Notes: generated by a model not told the origin, from the sequence alone. Positions 1 to 8,374 are shown, counted from the first letter of the stretch. The stretch: DNA of 64,000 nt from an uncultured Actinomycetes bacterium (GCA_937926105.1 CALANS010000020.1:1-64000), one strand, 5' to 3'. Program-made: numbers and translations.

Positions 1-2
1 GG

Positions 3-75
3 TGGAGCTGAGGGGAATCGAACCCCTGACCTCTTCGATGCGAACGAAGCGCGCTACCAACTGCGCTACAGCCCC
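3..75 (-). tRNA. alaT: tRNA-Ala (anticodon CGC)
   Basis: Read on the minus strand this folds into a full 73-nt cloverleaf: acceptor GGGGCTG pairing with CAGCTCC, a D arm GCGC/GCGC, anticodon stem CTTCG/CGAAG with loop TTCGCAT, and a T arm AGGGG/CCCCT with loop TTCGATT. The anticodon is CGC, reading alanine codon GCG. The acceptor contains G3:U70, the identity element for alanyl-tRNA synthetase, which confirms the assignment. The discriminator is A73, and CC follows at the window edge, so the CCA end appears to be at least partly encoded. Confidence 0.97.
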
Positions 76-222
76 AAGCCCGCCGGATCGCTCCGTGGAC
101 CAGCGACAAGGATAGCAGCCGCGCGAGTCCGGCACTCACGCGTTGACCGCGCCCGCCCCCACCAGCCGGGATCAAACTCGACCCTCGGCGCTAGCGTCCC
201 ACCGGACCAGGTGCTTGCCATC

Positions 223-1034
223 TCACCCCGCGCGGAACGCCCCGCCGGACAACACCGGCACCGCCGAGGACAGCCCGTACTCGGCCGCGACCACGGTCTC
301 GGGGCCGAAGCCGTCCACCGCAAGCTCCTGGCCCGACACGCACGCCGCCAGCGACGCCCGGAGCGTCGGCCGGACGGCTCGGAACGCCGCCGCCGCTGTC
401 GCCGCCTCCGGCGACAGCGACGTCACCCCGCCATCCATCAGCGCCGCGATCACCGCCCCGGCGCCCCACAGATCCTCCGCAGCCGGCCGCAGCGCCTCAC
501 CGGGCCATCGCTCACCCGCGGCCACTACGGCGATGGGTCCGCTGTCGACGCGCCGGCCCAACCAGCGTGCGACCGCGGGCGCGTTGCGCAGGCAGGCCGC
601 CACCACCGGCACGGCGCCCTCCAGCGCCCGGGCGATCGTCGAGCCGTTGGGCGAGGGCAGCACCAGCCCATTCGCCCGGGACAGTGCCCCGGACGCGGCG
701 GCACGGCGGATCGACAACGGCGACAGGCTCACCCTGTCGTGCCGGCCTCCCGGCGACCCACGGCCAGCAGCGCCCCGCGCGAAGCCGCGAAGGCCGCCGC
801 GCTGGTGTCTCGGAACCGGTAGGGGTACACCGCGACCCCGGAGTCCACGGCCACCGACACGGCGGTCGTGAACGACAGCACGTCCACGATCACCGCCGCC
901 GCCGCACCCTCGGCGATGGCCCGCGCCCCGGCCAGCCCCCAGTCGAAGCGAACGGCGGCGCGGGACTGCCGGTACGGCTCGCCGACGCCGGATCGGACTC
1001 CCGCGCCGGGCTCGACCCCGGCCACCGACCTCAC
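223..1034 (-). pseudogene. ComB-like 2-phosphosulfolactate phosphatase family protein, split by a frameshift
   Basis: Two minus-strand reading frames, 1034-729 (101 aa) and 732-223 (169 aa), together make one protein of the usual family length of about 240 residues. The first carries DVLSFTTA at residues 51-58 and runs to LLAVGR. The second carries SLSPLSIRR and LVLPSPNGST. Continuing the second frame upstream gives PGGRHDRVSLSP, so the two halves join around 743-752 if one base were restored, or two removed. The frames overlap as GTGA at 729-732, so two coupled polypeptides are formally possible. The GTG start at 1034 overlaps the sepX stop at 1031-1033. ComB hydrolyses phosphosulfolactate in coenzyme M synthesis, but actinobacterial relatives have no proven substrate. 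Whether this is a real pseudogene or a sequence error cannot be told from here. Confidence 0.75.
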
Positions 1035-2254
1035 TCGCCGGCGGCGCGCCGGTAGGTCACCGGCCGGTAGTACTCGAGATCGTCGAAGGCTGGGTCGTCG
1101 TCGTCCAGATCGACCGGCACACCCCGGGTGTGGAACGCCGGCGGAACCGTGGGCCGCGCGTGCGACCGGACTCGGTACGTCTCAACGGGTTCGTCACCGG
1201 CCGCCGGCCGTGCCAACGAGCCGGAACGGTGGGCCCGCACCTGCTCGGCCACCGACGCCCGGTACACCGGCCGAATCTGGCGCGCCCGTTCCTGCCGGGC
1301 CGCGCGGCGCTGCCGGATGGTCTCCTCGATGCGCACCTGGCGTCGCAGGTAGGCCAGGTACAGCGCCAGCAGGACGGTACCGACGGCAGCACCGGCCCAG
1401 GCCAGAGCCACGCCCAGCACGCCGAGCGCGGCACCGACCACCGTCAGCACCAGCAGGGCCAGCACGACTCGGCGGCGCTGCCGGTACCGGTAGGCCTTCG
1501 CCTGCTCGGCCGCACGCGCATCGAAGCCACCACGACCGGGCCGCACCGGCACCGGCCGGTACCGCGCTTCGTCGTATCGGGGGGGTTCGGCGTGCGTCCG
1601 GCCGCGGTCGTCGACCGCACTCCAGCGCTCGTCGCGGGCCGGCTCGGCACGCCACTGGGGCTCGCGTCGGGCGGGCTGCGCGGCGCGCCGATGCCGGTGG
1701 CTCACCCGGCGTTCCTGGGTCCACTCGTCGTCGGTGTCGTAGTCATCCGGGCGGTGACGGGCATCGTCGGCATCGGCCTCATCCCACCGGTCGTCGTCCT
1801 GCTCGGCCACCGCCCGCTCCGGGTACTCCGCATCGTCGTCGTCAGTTTCGTCGTGCTGAGCAGCGGCGTACTCGACCTCGTCACCGCTGTACTCGTCACC
1901 GCCGTACTCGTCACCCCTGTGCTCGTTACCTCTGTACTCGGCTTCGCTGTACTCGTCAGCGTCGTACTCGGCGTCGTCGTCGACGTCGTCCTCGAAATGG
2001 TCGGCCCGAGCGTCGGCCTCGTCGTCCGGGCGGCCCCGCAGCGGGTCGCGAATCTCAGCATCCGTCACCGCGGTCCGGCTCAGCACGGGCCGGCGGCGCA
2101 GCGACCTGGACGCCCGGCGCAGCACCCGAAAGCCCGCGCTGTCCTCGTCGCTCTCCGGGACGTGTTCGCGGCGCTTGGCGACCATCGGCACCAGCACCAC
2201 GAGCCAGGCGGCTACCAGACCGACCACGATCAACGACGTAGGCAGTGACGGCAT
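1031..2254 (-). CDS. sepX: SepX/GlpR-type divisome membrane protein
   Basis: A 407-residue membrane protein. An N-terminal transmembrane helix lies at about residues 5-24 and two more segments at 263-303. Between them is a long acidic, probably disordered region built partly of five-residue repeats ending in EY. After the membrane comes a basic coiled stretch (RQRRAARQERARQ) and an acidic tail. This matches M. tuberculosis Rv0996, Streptomyces SepX and corynebacterial GlpR, the membrane receptor of the gephyrin-like protein Glp in cell division. The start at 2254 is chosen over an in-frame codon at 2302 because AAAGGGGG lies six bases upstream. It follows rimJ and the moeA/glp gene on the same strand, as in mycobacteria. 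The acidic repeat region is longer and more regular than I would expect. Confidence 0.85.
   Translation of the reverse strand: MPSLPTSLIVVGLVAAWLVVLVPMVAKRREHVPESDEDSAGFRVLRRASRSLRRRPVLSRTAVTDAEIRDPLRGRPDDEADARADHFEDDVDDDAEYDADEYSEAEYRGNEHRGDEYGGDEYSGDEVEYAAAQHDETDDDDAEYPERAVAEQDDDRWDEADADDARHRPDDYDTDDEWTQERRVSHRHRRAAQPARREPQWRAEPARDERWSAVDDRGRTHAEPPRYDEARYRPVPVRPGRGGFDARAAEQAKAYRYRQRRRVVLALLVLTVVGAALGVLGVALAWAGAAVGTVLLALYLAYLRRQVRIEETIRQRRAARQERARQIRPVYRASVAEQVRAHRSGSLARPAAGDEPVETYRVRSHARPTVPPAFHTRGVPVDLDDDDPAFDDLEYYRPVTYRRAAGE
1889..1978. repeat. 15-bp tandem repeat inside sepX
   Basis: Six consecutive 15-bp units, each close to GTACTCGTCACCGCC on the plus strand, start at 1889, 1904, 1919, 1934, 1949 and 1964. 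On the coding strand they encode pentapeptides of the type DADEY, SEAEY, RGNEH, RGDEY and GGDEY in the acidic linker of SepX. The unit length keeps the reading frame when copy number changes. Confidence 0.9.
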
Positions 2255-2392
2255 GGCGGCCCCCTTTCGGACGGTGCGCGCGAGCGTCCCGGATCCGGGC
2301 ACACGTCGGCTGTTCGATCACGCTAGTCACATCAGCCTCATCAGCCCCGCAGGACACGCCCACCACCGAGCACTGACCACGCCTTCGTGGCG

Positions 2393-3073
2393 CTAGGACC
2401 GGCCCCGTTCCCAGTAGCCGCGCAGCAGCGCCGACGCGAGATCCGGCCCGCCCGGCAGTTCCTCGACGGTCATCGCGAACAGCAGGTGATCCCGCCACGC
2501 CCCGGCGATGTCCAGGTAGCGCCGCAACAGCCCCTCCTCGCGCATCCCGAGGTGCCCAACCACCGTCCGGCTGGCCGCGTTCGCCGGATCGATGGTGGCC
2601 TCCACCCGGTGCAGCCCCACCGGGCCTAGCGCGTGCGCCAGCGCCAGCGCCACCGCCACGGTCGCCACCCCGCGCCGGTGCAGCGTGGCATCGACCCAGT
2701 AGCCCACCCATCCCGAGCGCAGCGCCGCCCGCTGGATGCCGCCCAGCGTCACCTGCCCGGCGAACCGCCCGTCCACGGTGATCGCGAACGGCAGCGCCTC
2801 GCCGCGTCGGGCCGCCGCCGTCAGGGCCGTGCGTTGCGAGTGCCACATCGCCGGGGTGTGCCGATCGGCCCAGCTCAGCAAGCTGGTGGCGTCCCATCGT
2901 GCGATCAGCGCCTCGTCCCGCACCCGGATGGCACGCCACGCCGCCCCGTCCCGGCGCCGCAACGGGCGCAGCGCCACGGCACCGGCCCCGGACGGCAACG
3001 GGCCCAGGGTCGCCGGCCAGCCCGGATGCCGACCCCCACCGGGCGGCCCGGTCAGCACCCCGGGAAACTCCAT
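2393..3073 (-). CDS. rimJ: GNAT N-acetyltransferase, RimJ family
   Basis: The 226-residue product has the RimJ/RimL acetyltransferase fold: an opening VALRPLRRRD strand, FAITVDGRFAGQVTL, a WVGYWVDATLHRRGVATVAV segment that includes the acetyl-CoA-binding R-G-V-A-T loop, and the later HRVEATIDPANAASR motif typical of the family. RimJ-type enzymes acetylate protein N-termini or small molecules; the substrate here is unknown. It lies 21 bp downstream of the moeA/glp stop and upstream of sepX, matching Rv0994-Rv0995-Rv0996, so a shared transcript is likely. The ATG at 3073 has only a weak purine stretch in front of it, so the exact start is less certain. The 138-bp gap to sepX holds no other gene. 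Confidence 0.87.
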   Translation of the reverse strand: MEFPGVLTGPPGGGRHPGWPATLGPLPSGAGAVALRPLRRRDGAAWRAIRVRDEALIARWDATSLLSWADRHTPAMWHSQRTALTAAARRGEALPFAITVDGRFAGQVTLGGIQRAALRSGWVGYWVDATLHRRGVATVAVALALAHALGPVGLHRVEATIDPANAASRTVVGHLGMREEGLLRRYLDIAGAWRDHLLFAMTVEELPGGPDLASALLRGYWERGRS

Positions 3074-3094
3074 GGCCCGCGCCGAACCGGCCCG

Positions 3095-4318
3095 TTAGGC
3101 CCGCTGCGCCAGGAACGACACGGCGACCTCGGTGCCGACCGGCACGTCCGTGGTGTCCTCGTCGATCAGCACCAGGCAGTTCGCCTCCGCCAGCGACGCC
3201 AGCAGGTGGGTGCCACCCCCGCCCAGGATGTGCACCAGGTAGTCGTCATCGTCGTCCCGCATCAGCTGGCCGCGCAGGAACTGCCGCCGGCCCGCCGGCG
3301 AGGAGACCGGAGCGAGGGTCCGCGCGGTGACGGTGCGCCGATACGGGTTGCGTCGGCCCAGCATCAACCGCAGCACCGGGCGAACGATCACCTCGAACAC
3401 CACCAGCGCCGACACCGGGTTCGCAGGCAGCAGGAACGTCGGCACCCGGTCCTCGCCGAGCAGCCCGAATCCCTGGGTCGAGCCTGGCTGCATCGCCACC
3501 CTGGTGGTGTCGATCTCGCCCAGTTCGGCCAGCGTCTCGCGCACCAGCTCTCCGGTGTGCCCGCCGGCCGCGCCGGAGATGACCATCGCCTCGGACACCA
3601 GCAGCCTGGCCTCCACCAGCTCGCGCAGCCGTCGCCCGTCCAGCGGGGCGATCCCCACCCGGGTGACGTCGGCACCGGCGTCCCGCGCGGCCGCGGCCAG
3701 CGCGAAGGAGTTCACGTCGTAGACCTGGCCGGGACCGGGGGTCCGGGAGATGTCCACCAGCTCGTTGCCCACCGAGATGATGGACAGCCGGGGCCGCGGG
3801 TGCACCAGCACCTTGTCCATGCCGACCGCGGCCAGCAGCCCGACCTGCGCGGCCCCGATGAAGGCCCCCGATCGCACGGCCACGTCACCGGGCTGGACGT
3901 CCTCGCCGGTCCGGCGGACGTAGGCGCCGGAGCGCAGCGGGGTCGTGACCACCACCCGCGCACTGGTTCCCGAGCTGGTGCCCCGCGGCACCACCGTGTC
4001 GGCGATGGTGGGCAGCGGAGCCCCGGTCGCGACGAAGACGGTCTGGTGCGGCTGCAGGCGATGCGCGGTGCGCGAGCCGGCGGCGATCTCCCCCACCACT
4101 GGCAGGGTGACGGGGGCGTCCTCGTCGGCGCCGGAAATGTCCACCGAGCGCACGGCGAACCCGTCGACGGCGGCCTGGTCGAACGCGGGCAGCGCGGAGG
4201 ACGACACGACCTCCTGGGCGCACAGCAGCCCCTGCGCCTCGGAGATCGCGACCCGCACCGGCGGCGGGGTGAGCGCGGACGCCAGCACCAGATCGAGCTG
4301 CTGGGTGACCGATCGCAT
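3095..4318 (-). CDS. moeA: MoeA-family gephyrin-like protein (Glp type)
   Basis: The 407-residue protein has the MoeA domain plan: N-terminal FDQAAVDGFAV at 46-56, a MoCF-binding core at about 175-310, and a C-terminal beta domain ending near 400. It starts MRSVTQQ, like M. tuberculosis MoeA1 (Rv0994). Three motifs needed for molybdopterin-adenylate ligation are altered: GDEL reads GNEL (184-187), the usual G-G-x-S-x-G-x-x-D stretch reads ISGAAGGHTGE (247-257), and K-P-G-K reads QPGS (277-280). This is the pattern expected of Glp, the corynebacterial MoeA homologue that binds FtsZ and the receptor GlpR, whose gene lies two genes downstream. The MoeA fold is certain; the cell-division role is inferred from residues and context. 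No galU lies next to it, unlike in M. tuberculosis. Confidence 0.88.
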   Translation of the reverse strand: MRSVTQQLDLVLASALTPPPVRVAISEAQGLLCAQEVVSSSALPAFDQAAVDGFAVRSVDISGADEDAPVTLPVVGEIAAGSRTAHRLQPHQTVFVATGAPLPTIADTVVPRGTSSGTSARVVVTTPLRSGAYVRRTGEDVQPGDVAVRSGAFIGAAQVGLLAAVGMDKVLVHPRPRLSIISVGNELVDISRTPGPGQVYDVNSFALAAAARDAGADVTRVGIAPLDGRRLRELVEARLLVSEAMVISGAAGGHTGELVRETLAELGEIDTTRVAMQPGSTQGFGLLGEDRVPTFLLPANPVSALVVFEVIVRPVLRLMLGRRNPYRRTVTARTLAPVSSPAGRRQFLRGQLMRDDDDDYLVHILGGGGTHLLASLAEANCLVLIDEDTTDVPVGTEVAVSFLAQRA

Positions 4319-4510
4319 CAGCCGCGCTCCCACCCGGACGCGGCGTGCCGACCGGTCGGCGATGCTGGGGGCAGTCCGATAGGCACCGTCATGACTGGCA
4401 ACGCTAGCGCGTCGGGGTCCCCGACCGGCGCAGACACCAGGATGATCAATGGTGACGAGGTCGATGAGGGGCTGCATGAGTCGAGCGATCAGCGGGAAAC
4501 GGCGGGCACA

Positions 4511-5194
4511 GTGGTGACGAAGCAGCAGTGGCGCACCCGGCTGCTGACGGCACGCCGGGCCCGGCAGGAGGACGAGCGGGCGGCGGCCCGGGCGCGGATC
4601 ACCGAGCACCTGCTCGCGGCGTTCGGCGCCGCGGGACCACCGGCCGGGCCGGGTCCGACAGGTCCGCTGACTGTGTGCGCGTTCCACCCACTGCCCACCG
4701 AGCCGCCGGATCCCCGGCTGCCCGTGCTGCTGGCGCAGGCCGGGCTGCGGGTACTGGTGCCGGTGGCCCGGCCGAACGCCCCGCTGGACTGGTGCGAGGT
4801 CGACGCCGACGGCCCGCTGGCCCGCGGGATGCTGGGCGTGCCCGAGCCGACCGGACCCCGGCTCGGGCCGCCGGCGATCCGCGGCGTCCAGGCGGTGCTG
4901 ATCCCGGCGCTGGCGGTGGACGCCACCGGCGTGCGGCTCGGTCGCGGCGGGGGGCACTACGACCGGAGCCTGGCGCTGCTGGGCCCCGGTGACGATTCGG
5001 GCAGCATCGCGGGTCCGCGGCCCCGGCTGATCGCCGTGGTGTTCGACGACGAACTCGTCACCGCCCTGCCGCACGACCCGCACGACATCCCCGTCACCGA
5101 CGTGCTGACGCCGGGCGGTGGGCTGCGCCCGCTGCCGGGCAGTGTTGTGGGCCATGTTGCGCCAGCACCCCGCCGCGGAGCATCATCGAATTAG
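4511..5194 (+). CDS. 5-formyltetrahydrofolate cyclo-ligase
   Basis: Converts 5-formyl-THF to 5,10-methenyl-THF with ATP, recycling an inhibitory folate. The 227-residue product begins VVTKQQWRTRLLTARRARQ, has PLPTEPP and RVLVPVARPN in the middle, and carries the diagnostic C-terminal VRLGRGGGHYDRSL motif followed by VTDVLTPGG. The GTG at 4511 (or 4514) is chosen because homology begins there. In-frame ATGs at 4391 and 4442 would add 40 or 23 low-complexity residues and lack strong ribosome binding sites. The gene is divergent from moeA, so the 192 bp between them must hold both promoters. It sits upstream of the FmdB-type gene, as Rv0992c does relative to Rv0991c. Confidence 0.9.
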   Translation: MVTKQQWRTRLLTARRARQEDERAAARARITEHLLAAFGAAGPPAGPGPTGPLTVCAFHPLPTEPPDPRLPVLLAQAGLRVLVPVARPNAPLDWCEVDADGPLARGMLGVPEPTGPRLGPPAIRGVQAVLIPALAVDATGVRLGRGGGHYDRSLALLGPGDDSGSIAGPRPRLIAVVFDDELVTALPHDPHDIPVTDVLTPGGGLRPLPGSVVGHVAPAPRRGASSN

Positions 5195-5301
5195 CAGTCC
5201 GGTGCCGAGAGTGCCAACCGCCCGCCGCGGGCGGCCGCTCGTACCGCTGCAGCAGCCACCATCGCAGCATCGACGCCCACCCGGCGCCGACGGGAGGACA
5301 C

Positions 5302-5709
5302 GTGCCCACATACCAGTACGCCTGCACCGAATGCGGCCACCGCTTCGAGGAGGTGCAGGCCTTCACCGACCCGTCGCTCACCGAATGCCCGCAGTGCCAG
5401 GGGCGGTTGCGAAAGGTCTACGGCTCGGTCGGCGTGGTGTTCAAGGGCAGCGGCTTCTACCGCACGGACTCTCGCGCGGACGGAGCGAAGTCCGGCTCGA
5501 AGAACGGGTCCGCCAACGGCTCGACGAACGGTGCAGCCAAGTCCGACTCCGGTTCGAGCACCTCCGCCGCCTCGACCTCGTCCGGGAGCGACTCCTCGTC
5601 CGGGTCCAGCGGGTCGAGTTCGTCGAGCAGCAGCTCGTCGAGCTCGAGCAGCTCCTCGACGAGCACGTCGTCGAGCACCTCTAGCGCGACGAAGGCTGCC
5701 GCCGGCTGA
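5302..5709 (+). CDS. FmdB-family zinc ribbon protein, Ruc-like chaperone with poly-serine tail
   Basis: A 135-residue protein. The first 42 residues form an FmdB zinc ribbon with two knuckles, C8-x-x-C11 and C29-x-x-C32, starting MPTYQYACTECGHRFE. The rest (about 55-135) is almost only Ser, Gly, Lys, Asn, Thr and Ala, including an uninterrupted serine run, and must be disordered. The same build and gene order are seen in M. tuberculosis Rv0991c (Ruc), a chaperone whose four cysteines release zinc and activate on oxidation. A purine-rich GGGAGGAC precedes the ATG. Function as a redox-regulated holdase is inferred from that homologue. Confidence 0.85.
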   Translation: MPTYQYACTECGHRFEEVQAFTDPSLTECPQCQGRLRKVYGSVGVVFKGSGFYRTDSRADGAKSGSKNGSANGSTNGAAKSDSGSSTSAASTSSGSDSSSGSSGSSSSSSSSSSSSSSSTSTSSSTSSATKAAAG

Positions 5710-5731
5710 CCGGCCAGGGCACACTGGGGGG

Positions 5732-7036
5732 ATGACGGCCACCCACCGCCATCCATGCCCATCCCGCCGGGGGTTCCGCACCGCCCGGGTGGCAGCGCTG
5801 GCACTAGCGGTGACGATGGTGCTGGCCGCCTGCAGCAGCGTAACCGGCGGGTCGGGCACCACAGCGGCGCCGACCGAGTCGACCGGGTCGGGCACCCCGC
5901 CGTCGGCGTCCACCGGCACGAACAGCGCGCCGGCGGAGAGTTCCGGCGGCGTGCAGTCCACCGGCCCGTCTGCGTCCACCGGCACGACCGCCACCCCGAC
6001 CGGCACGACCGGCACTTCGAGCATGGCCAGCAGCACGGGCACCCCGTCCCGCCCCGTCACCGGCGTCACCGTTGTCGGCACCATCGCGACCGACCTCACC
6101 ACGCCGTGGGGCCTCGGATTCCTGCCCGACGGAACCGCGCTGGTCACCGAACGCGACACCGCACGGTTGCTCGCGATTGCCCCCGGAGCGGACCATGCGG
6201 TTCGCACCGTCGGGACCGTGCGGGGGGTCGTGCCGGGCGGCGAGGGCGGACTGCTGGGGCTGGCCGTGTCCCCCGACGGCCTCACGGTGTTCGTGTACTA
6301 CACCGCCGCAGACGACAATCGAGTCGCCGCACTGACTCTGGACGCGAAAGCCTCCCGCATCGCGCACCAGCAGGACATCCTGACCGGCATCCCCAAGGCC
6401 AGCGTGCACAACGGCGGCCGGCTTGCGATGGGCCCAGACGGCGACCTGTACATCGGCACCGGCGACGCCACCAATTCCGAGGGCGCACAGGATCTGGGCT
6501 ATCTGGGCGGCAAGATCCTGCGCATCACGACCAGCGGAAAACCCGCCCCCGGCAACCCGTTCGCCGACGCACCGCTGGTGTACAGCTACGGGCATCGAAA
6601 CGTGCAGGGGTTGGCCTTCGACGCCCGGGGCCGGCTGTGGGCCAGCGAGTTCGGCGCCAACGCCTACGACGAACTGAACCGGATCACGCCGGGCGGCAAC
6701 TACGGCTGGCCGGTTGTCGAGGGACCGTCGGACAACCCGAAATACGTTGCGCCTAGCCAGTACTGGCCGACCTCTGACGCGTCGCCCAGCGGCCTGGCCG
6801 TGGTCGGCGAGACGGCCTTCATGGCAGCACTGCGCGGCGCTCGGCTGTGGATGATCCCGTTGACCGGGCCGGCCGGGAAGACGACGCCGGTCGCCGCGCT
6901 GACCGGCACCTACGGGCGGCTGCGCACGGTGGTCCTGGCGCCGGACGGAAGCCTGTGGCTGACCACGTCCAATACGGACGGCCGGGGCGACCCGAAGCCC
7001 GGTGACGATCGGATCCTGCGGCTGCGGGTCAGGTAG
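5732..7036 (+). CDS. PQQ-dependent sugar dehydrogenase-type lipoprotein (glucose/sorbosone dehydrogenase family)
   Basis: A 434-residue exported lipoprotein with a signal peptide ending in the lipobox V-L-A-A-C34. A Ser/Thr/Gly linker spans about 36-108, followed by a six-bladed beta-propeller. Propeller hallmarks include PWGLGFLPDG near the start, SVHNGGRLAMGPDGDLYIGTG with the catalytic-type His, YSYGHRNVQGLAFD, and LWASEFGANAYDELNRI followed by NYGWPVVEG. The family oxidises aldose sugars using PQQ, but many soil actinobacterial members have no known substrate and PQQ synthesis genes are not in this window. The start at 5732 follows a GGGGG run. The 94 bp to the next gene suggest an independent start of transcription is possible. 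Confidence 0.88.
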   Translation: MTATHRHPCPSRRGFRTARVAALALAVTMVLAACSSVTGGSGTTAAPTESTGSGTPPSASTGTNSAPAESSGGVQSTGPSASTGTTATPTGTTGTSSMASSTGTPSRPVTGVTVVGTIATDLTTPWGLGFLPDGTALVTERDTARLLAIAPGADHAVRTVGTVRGVVPGGEGGLLGLAVSPDGLTVFVYYTAADDNRVAALTLDAKASRIAHQQDILTGIPKASVHNGGRLAMGPDGDLYIGTGDATNSEGAQDLGYLGGKILRITTSGKPAPGNPFADAPLVYSYGHRNVQGLAFDARGRLWASEFGANAYDELNRITPGGNYGWPVVEGPSDNPKYVAPSQYWPTSDASPSGLAVVGETAFMAALRGARLWMIPLTGPAGKTTPVAALTGTYGRLRTVVLAPDGSLWLTTSNTDGRGDPKPGDDRILRLRVR

Positions 7037-7130
7037 CGGCGGTCGCACAGCCATCCCCCTGTCCGAATTCCATCCACCTCGGACGCCGACTCCACCCCCC
7101 AGCTGCGACCGCCGACCTATCGTCCGAGCC

Positions 7131-7805
7131 ATGCGGCATTCCCCGGCACCCGACGCGCACGACCTGCAGCGCCGGCCGGTCGATCGGCTGCTCACCGCTA
7201 TCGCCCGCCACCGCCGCGGCGGGCGCCGGGCCCGCACCATGCGCCGGCTTGCCGCCCTCGGGCTGCTGATTGCGGCAGGCGTGCTCGCCACCGCGAGCCG
7301 GGCGCCGGCGACCGAAGGAGCGGTCGCCGTACAGGTGGCGGCCCGCGACCTGCCTGCCGGTGCCACCCTGGCGGCCGGCGATCTTCGCACGGTGGCTGTC
7401 GCCCAACCCCCGGACGGCGTGCTGCCGGGCATGGCCAGCCCGACCGGCCGGGTGCTGGCCGCCCCCGTTCGCCGAGGCGAGATCCTCACCGATGTACGAC
7501 TGCTCGGCGATCAGGGTCCCCGCGCCGGCCCGGGCCGCGCGGCGGTGCCGGTTCGCCCGGACGACGCGGGCACAGTCGGCCTGCTGCAACCCGGCATGCG
7601 GGTGGCGGTGATCGGCGTCGACCCGGACGGCGCCGTGCGCACGCTGACCACCGACGCCGTGGTGCTGTGGGTGCCGGCACCGGCAGGCGATTCTCGGGCC
7701 GGCGCCGGCGACGGCCGCCTGGTAGTGCTGTCGGTGCCGACGCGGGTGGCCGACGCGATCGCGGCCACCGCCATCACCGGGGCGATCGGGCTGAGATTCG
7801 CCTGA
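7131..7805 (+). CDS. SAF-domain secreted/membrane-anchored protein
   Basis: The 224-residue product has a basic N-terminus, one transmembrane helix at about residues 36-55 (RRLAALGLLIAAGVLATAS), then a SAF domain beginning VQVAARDLPAGATLAAGDLR. This is the module found in the pilus-assembly protein CpaB and in flagellar P-ring chaperone FlgA. The C-terminal half continues with the CpaB-like MRVAVIGVD and VVLSVPTRVADAIA stretches. No other pilus gene lies nearby; such orphan SAF proteins beside mscL are common in actinobacteria and have no defined role. The ATG at 7131 is the first codon that keeps the basic N-terminus. Function is unknown. Confidence 0.75.
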   Translation: MRHSPAPDAHDLQRRPVDRLLTAIARHRRGGRRARTMRRLAALGLLIAAGVLATASRAPATEGAVAVQVAARDLPAGATLAAGDLRTVAVAQPPDGVLPGMASPTGRVLAAPVRRGEILTDVRLLGDQGPRAGPGRAAVPVRPDDAGTVGLLQPGMRVAVIGVDPDGAVRTLTTDAVVLWVPAPAGDSRAGAGDGRLVVLSVPTRVADAIAATAITGAIGLRFA

Positions 7806-7907
7806 ATGGCCTAACGTCGTTGTACTCTCATTGCCACATTCACCGAGCGCCGCGGGGGCGTCCGGCCGGCACTGGGCCCTGTGCCCGCCACACCAAAGGG
7901 GACCGTC

Positions 7908-8315
7908 ATGCTCAAGGGGTTCAAGGAATTCGTCCTGCGGGGCAACATCGTCGAACTGGCCGTCGCCTTCGTCATCGCGACCGCGTTCGCGACGCTGGTC
8001 AACACCTTCGTGTCCGCCATCATCACGCCGATCCTCGCGGTCATCACGCCCAGTGGCCCCGGGTTCGGCTTCTACTTGAACTCCGGCAACGATGCCACCT
8101 TCATCAACGTCGGCACGCTGATCAACGCGATCATCGTGTTCGTGCTGACCGCCGCGCTGATCTACTTCCTGCTGGTGGTTCCGATGAACAAGATCAACGA
8201 GCGGCGGGCCGCCCGGGCGGCGGCGCGCGGCGAGGTGCCGGAGCCGGTCGCCCCGACCGACAACGAGCTGCTGATCGAGATCCGCGACCTGCTCAAGCAG
8301 CGCAACGCGTCCTGA
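7908..8315 (+). CDS. mscL: Large-conductance mechanosensitive channel MscL
   Basis: Opens under membrane tension to release solutes during osmotic down-shock. The 135-residue protein begins MLKGFKEFVLRGNIVELAVAFVIATAF, the amphipathic N-helix and pore-lining TM1. A periplasmic loop with SGPGFGFYLNSG follows, then TM2 ALIYFLLVVPMNKI, and a charged C-terminal bundle ending NELLIEIRDLL. The ATG at 7908 follows AAAGGGGA at good distance; an in-frame GTG at 7881 would add nine unneeded residues. A 15-bp stem hairpin lies 20 bp after the stop. Confidence 0.97.
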   Translation: MLKGFKEFVLRGNIVELAVAFVIATAFATLVNTFVSAIITPILAVITPSGPGFGFYLNSGNDATFINVGTLINAIIVFVLTAALIYFLLVVPMNKINERRAARAAARGEVPEPVAPTDNELLIEIRDLLKQRNAS

Positions 8316-8335
8316 CTCGACAACCCGGTCCGATC

Positions 8336-8374
8336 GGCGGCGGGGTGTGGTATCGGATGCCACACCCCGCCGCC
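8336..8374. terminator. Bidirectional hairpin between mscL and the convergent small gene
   Basis: A perfect 15-bp inverted repeat, GGCGGCGGGGTGTGG (8336-8350) with its complement at 8360-8374, encloses a nine-base loop. It sits between the 3' ends of two convergent genes. There is no T-run, which is normal for actinobacterial terminators. Confidence 0.75.

Noticed and set aside
2633..4450. A very long plus-strand open frame across rimJ and moeA, joined to the cyclo-ligase gene
   Set aside because: The part before about 4391 is antisense to two well-supported genes and has the Gln/Arg/His-rich composition of a GC-rich shadow frame. Only the end is real coding sequence.
4319..4510. Molybdenum-cofactor riboswitch upstream of moeA
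   Set aside because: I looked for a structured leader and saw only ordinary GC-rich sequence that partly overlaps possible cyclo-ligase starts.
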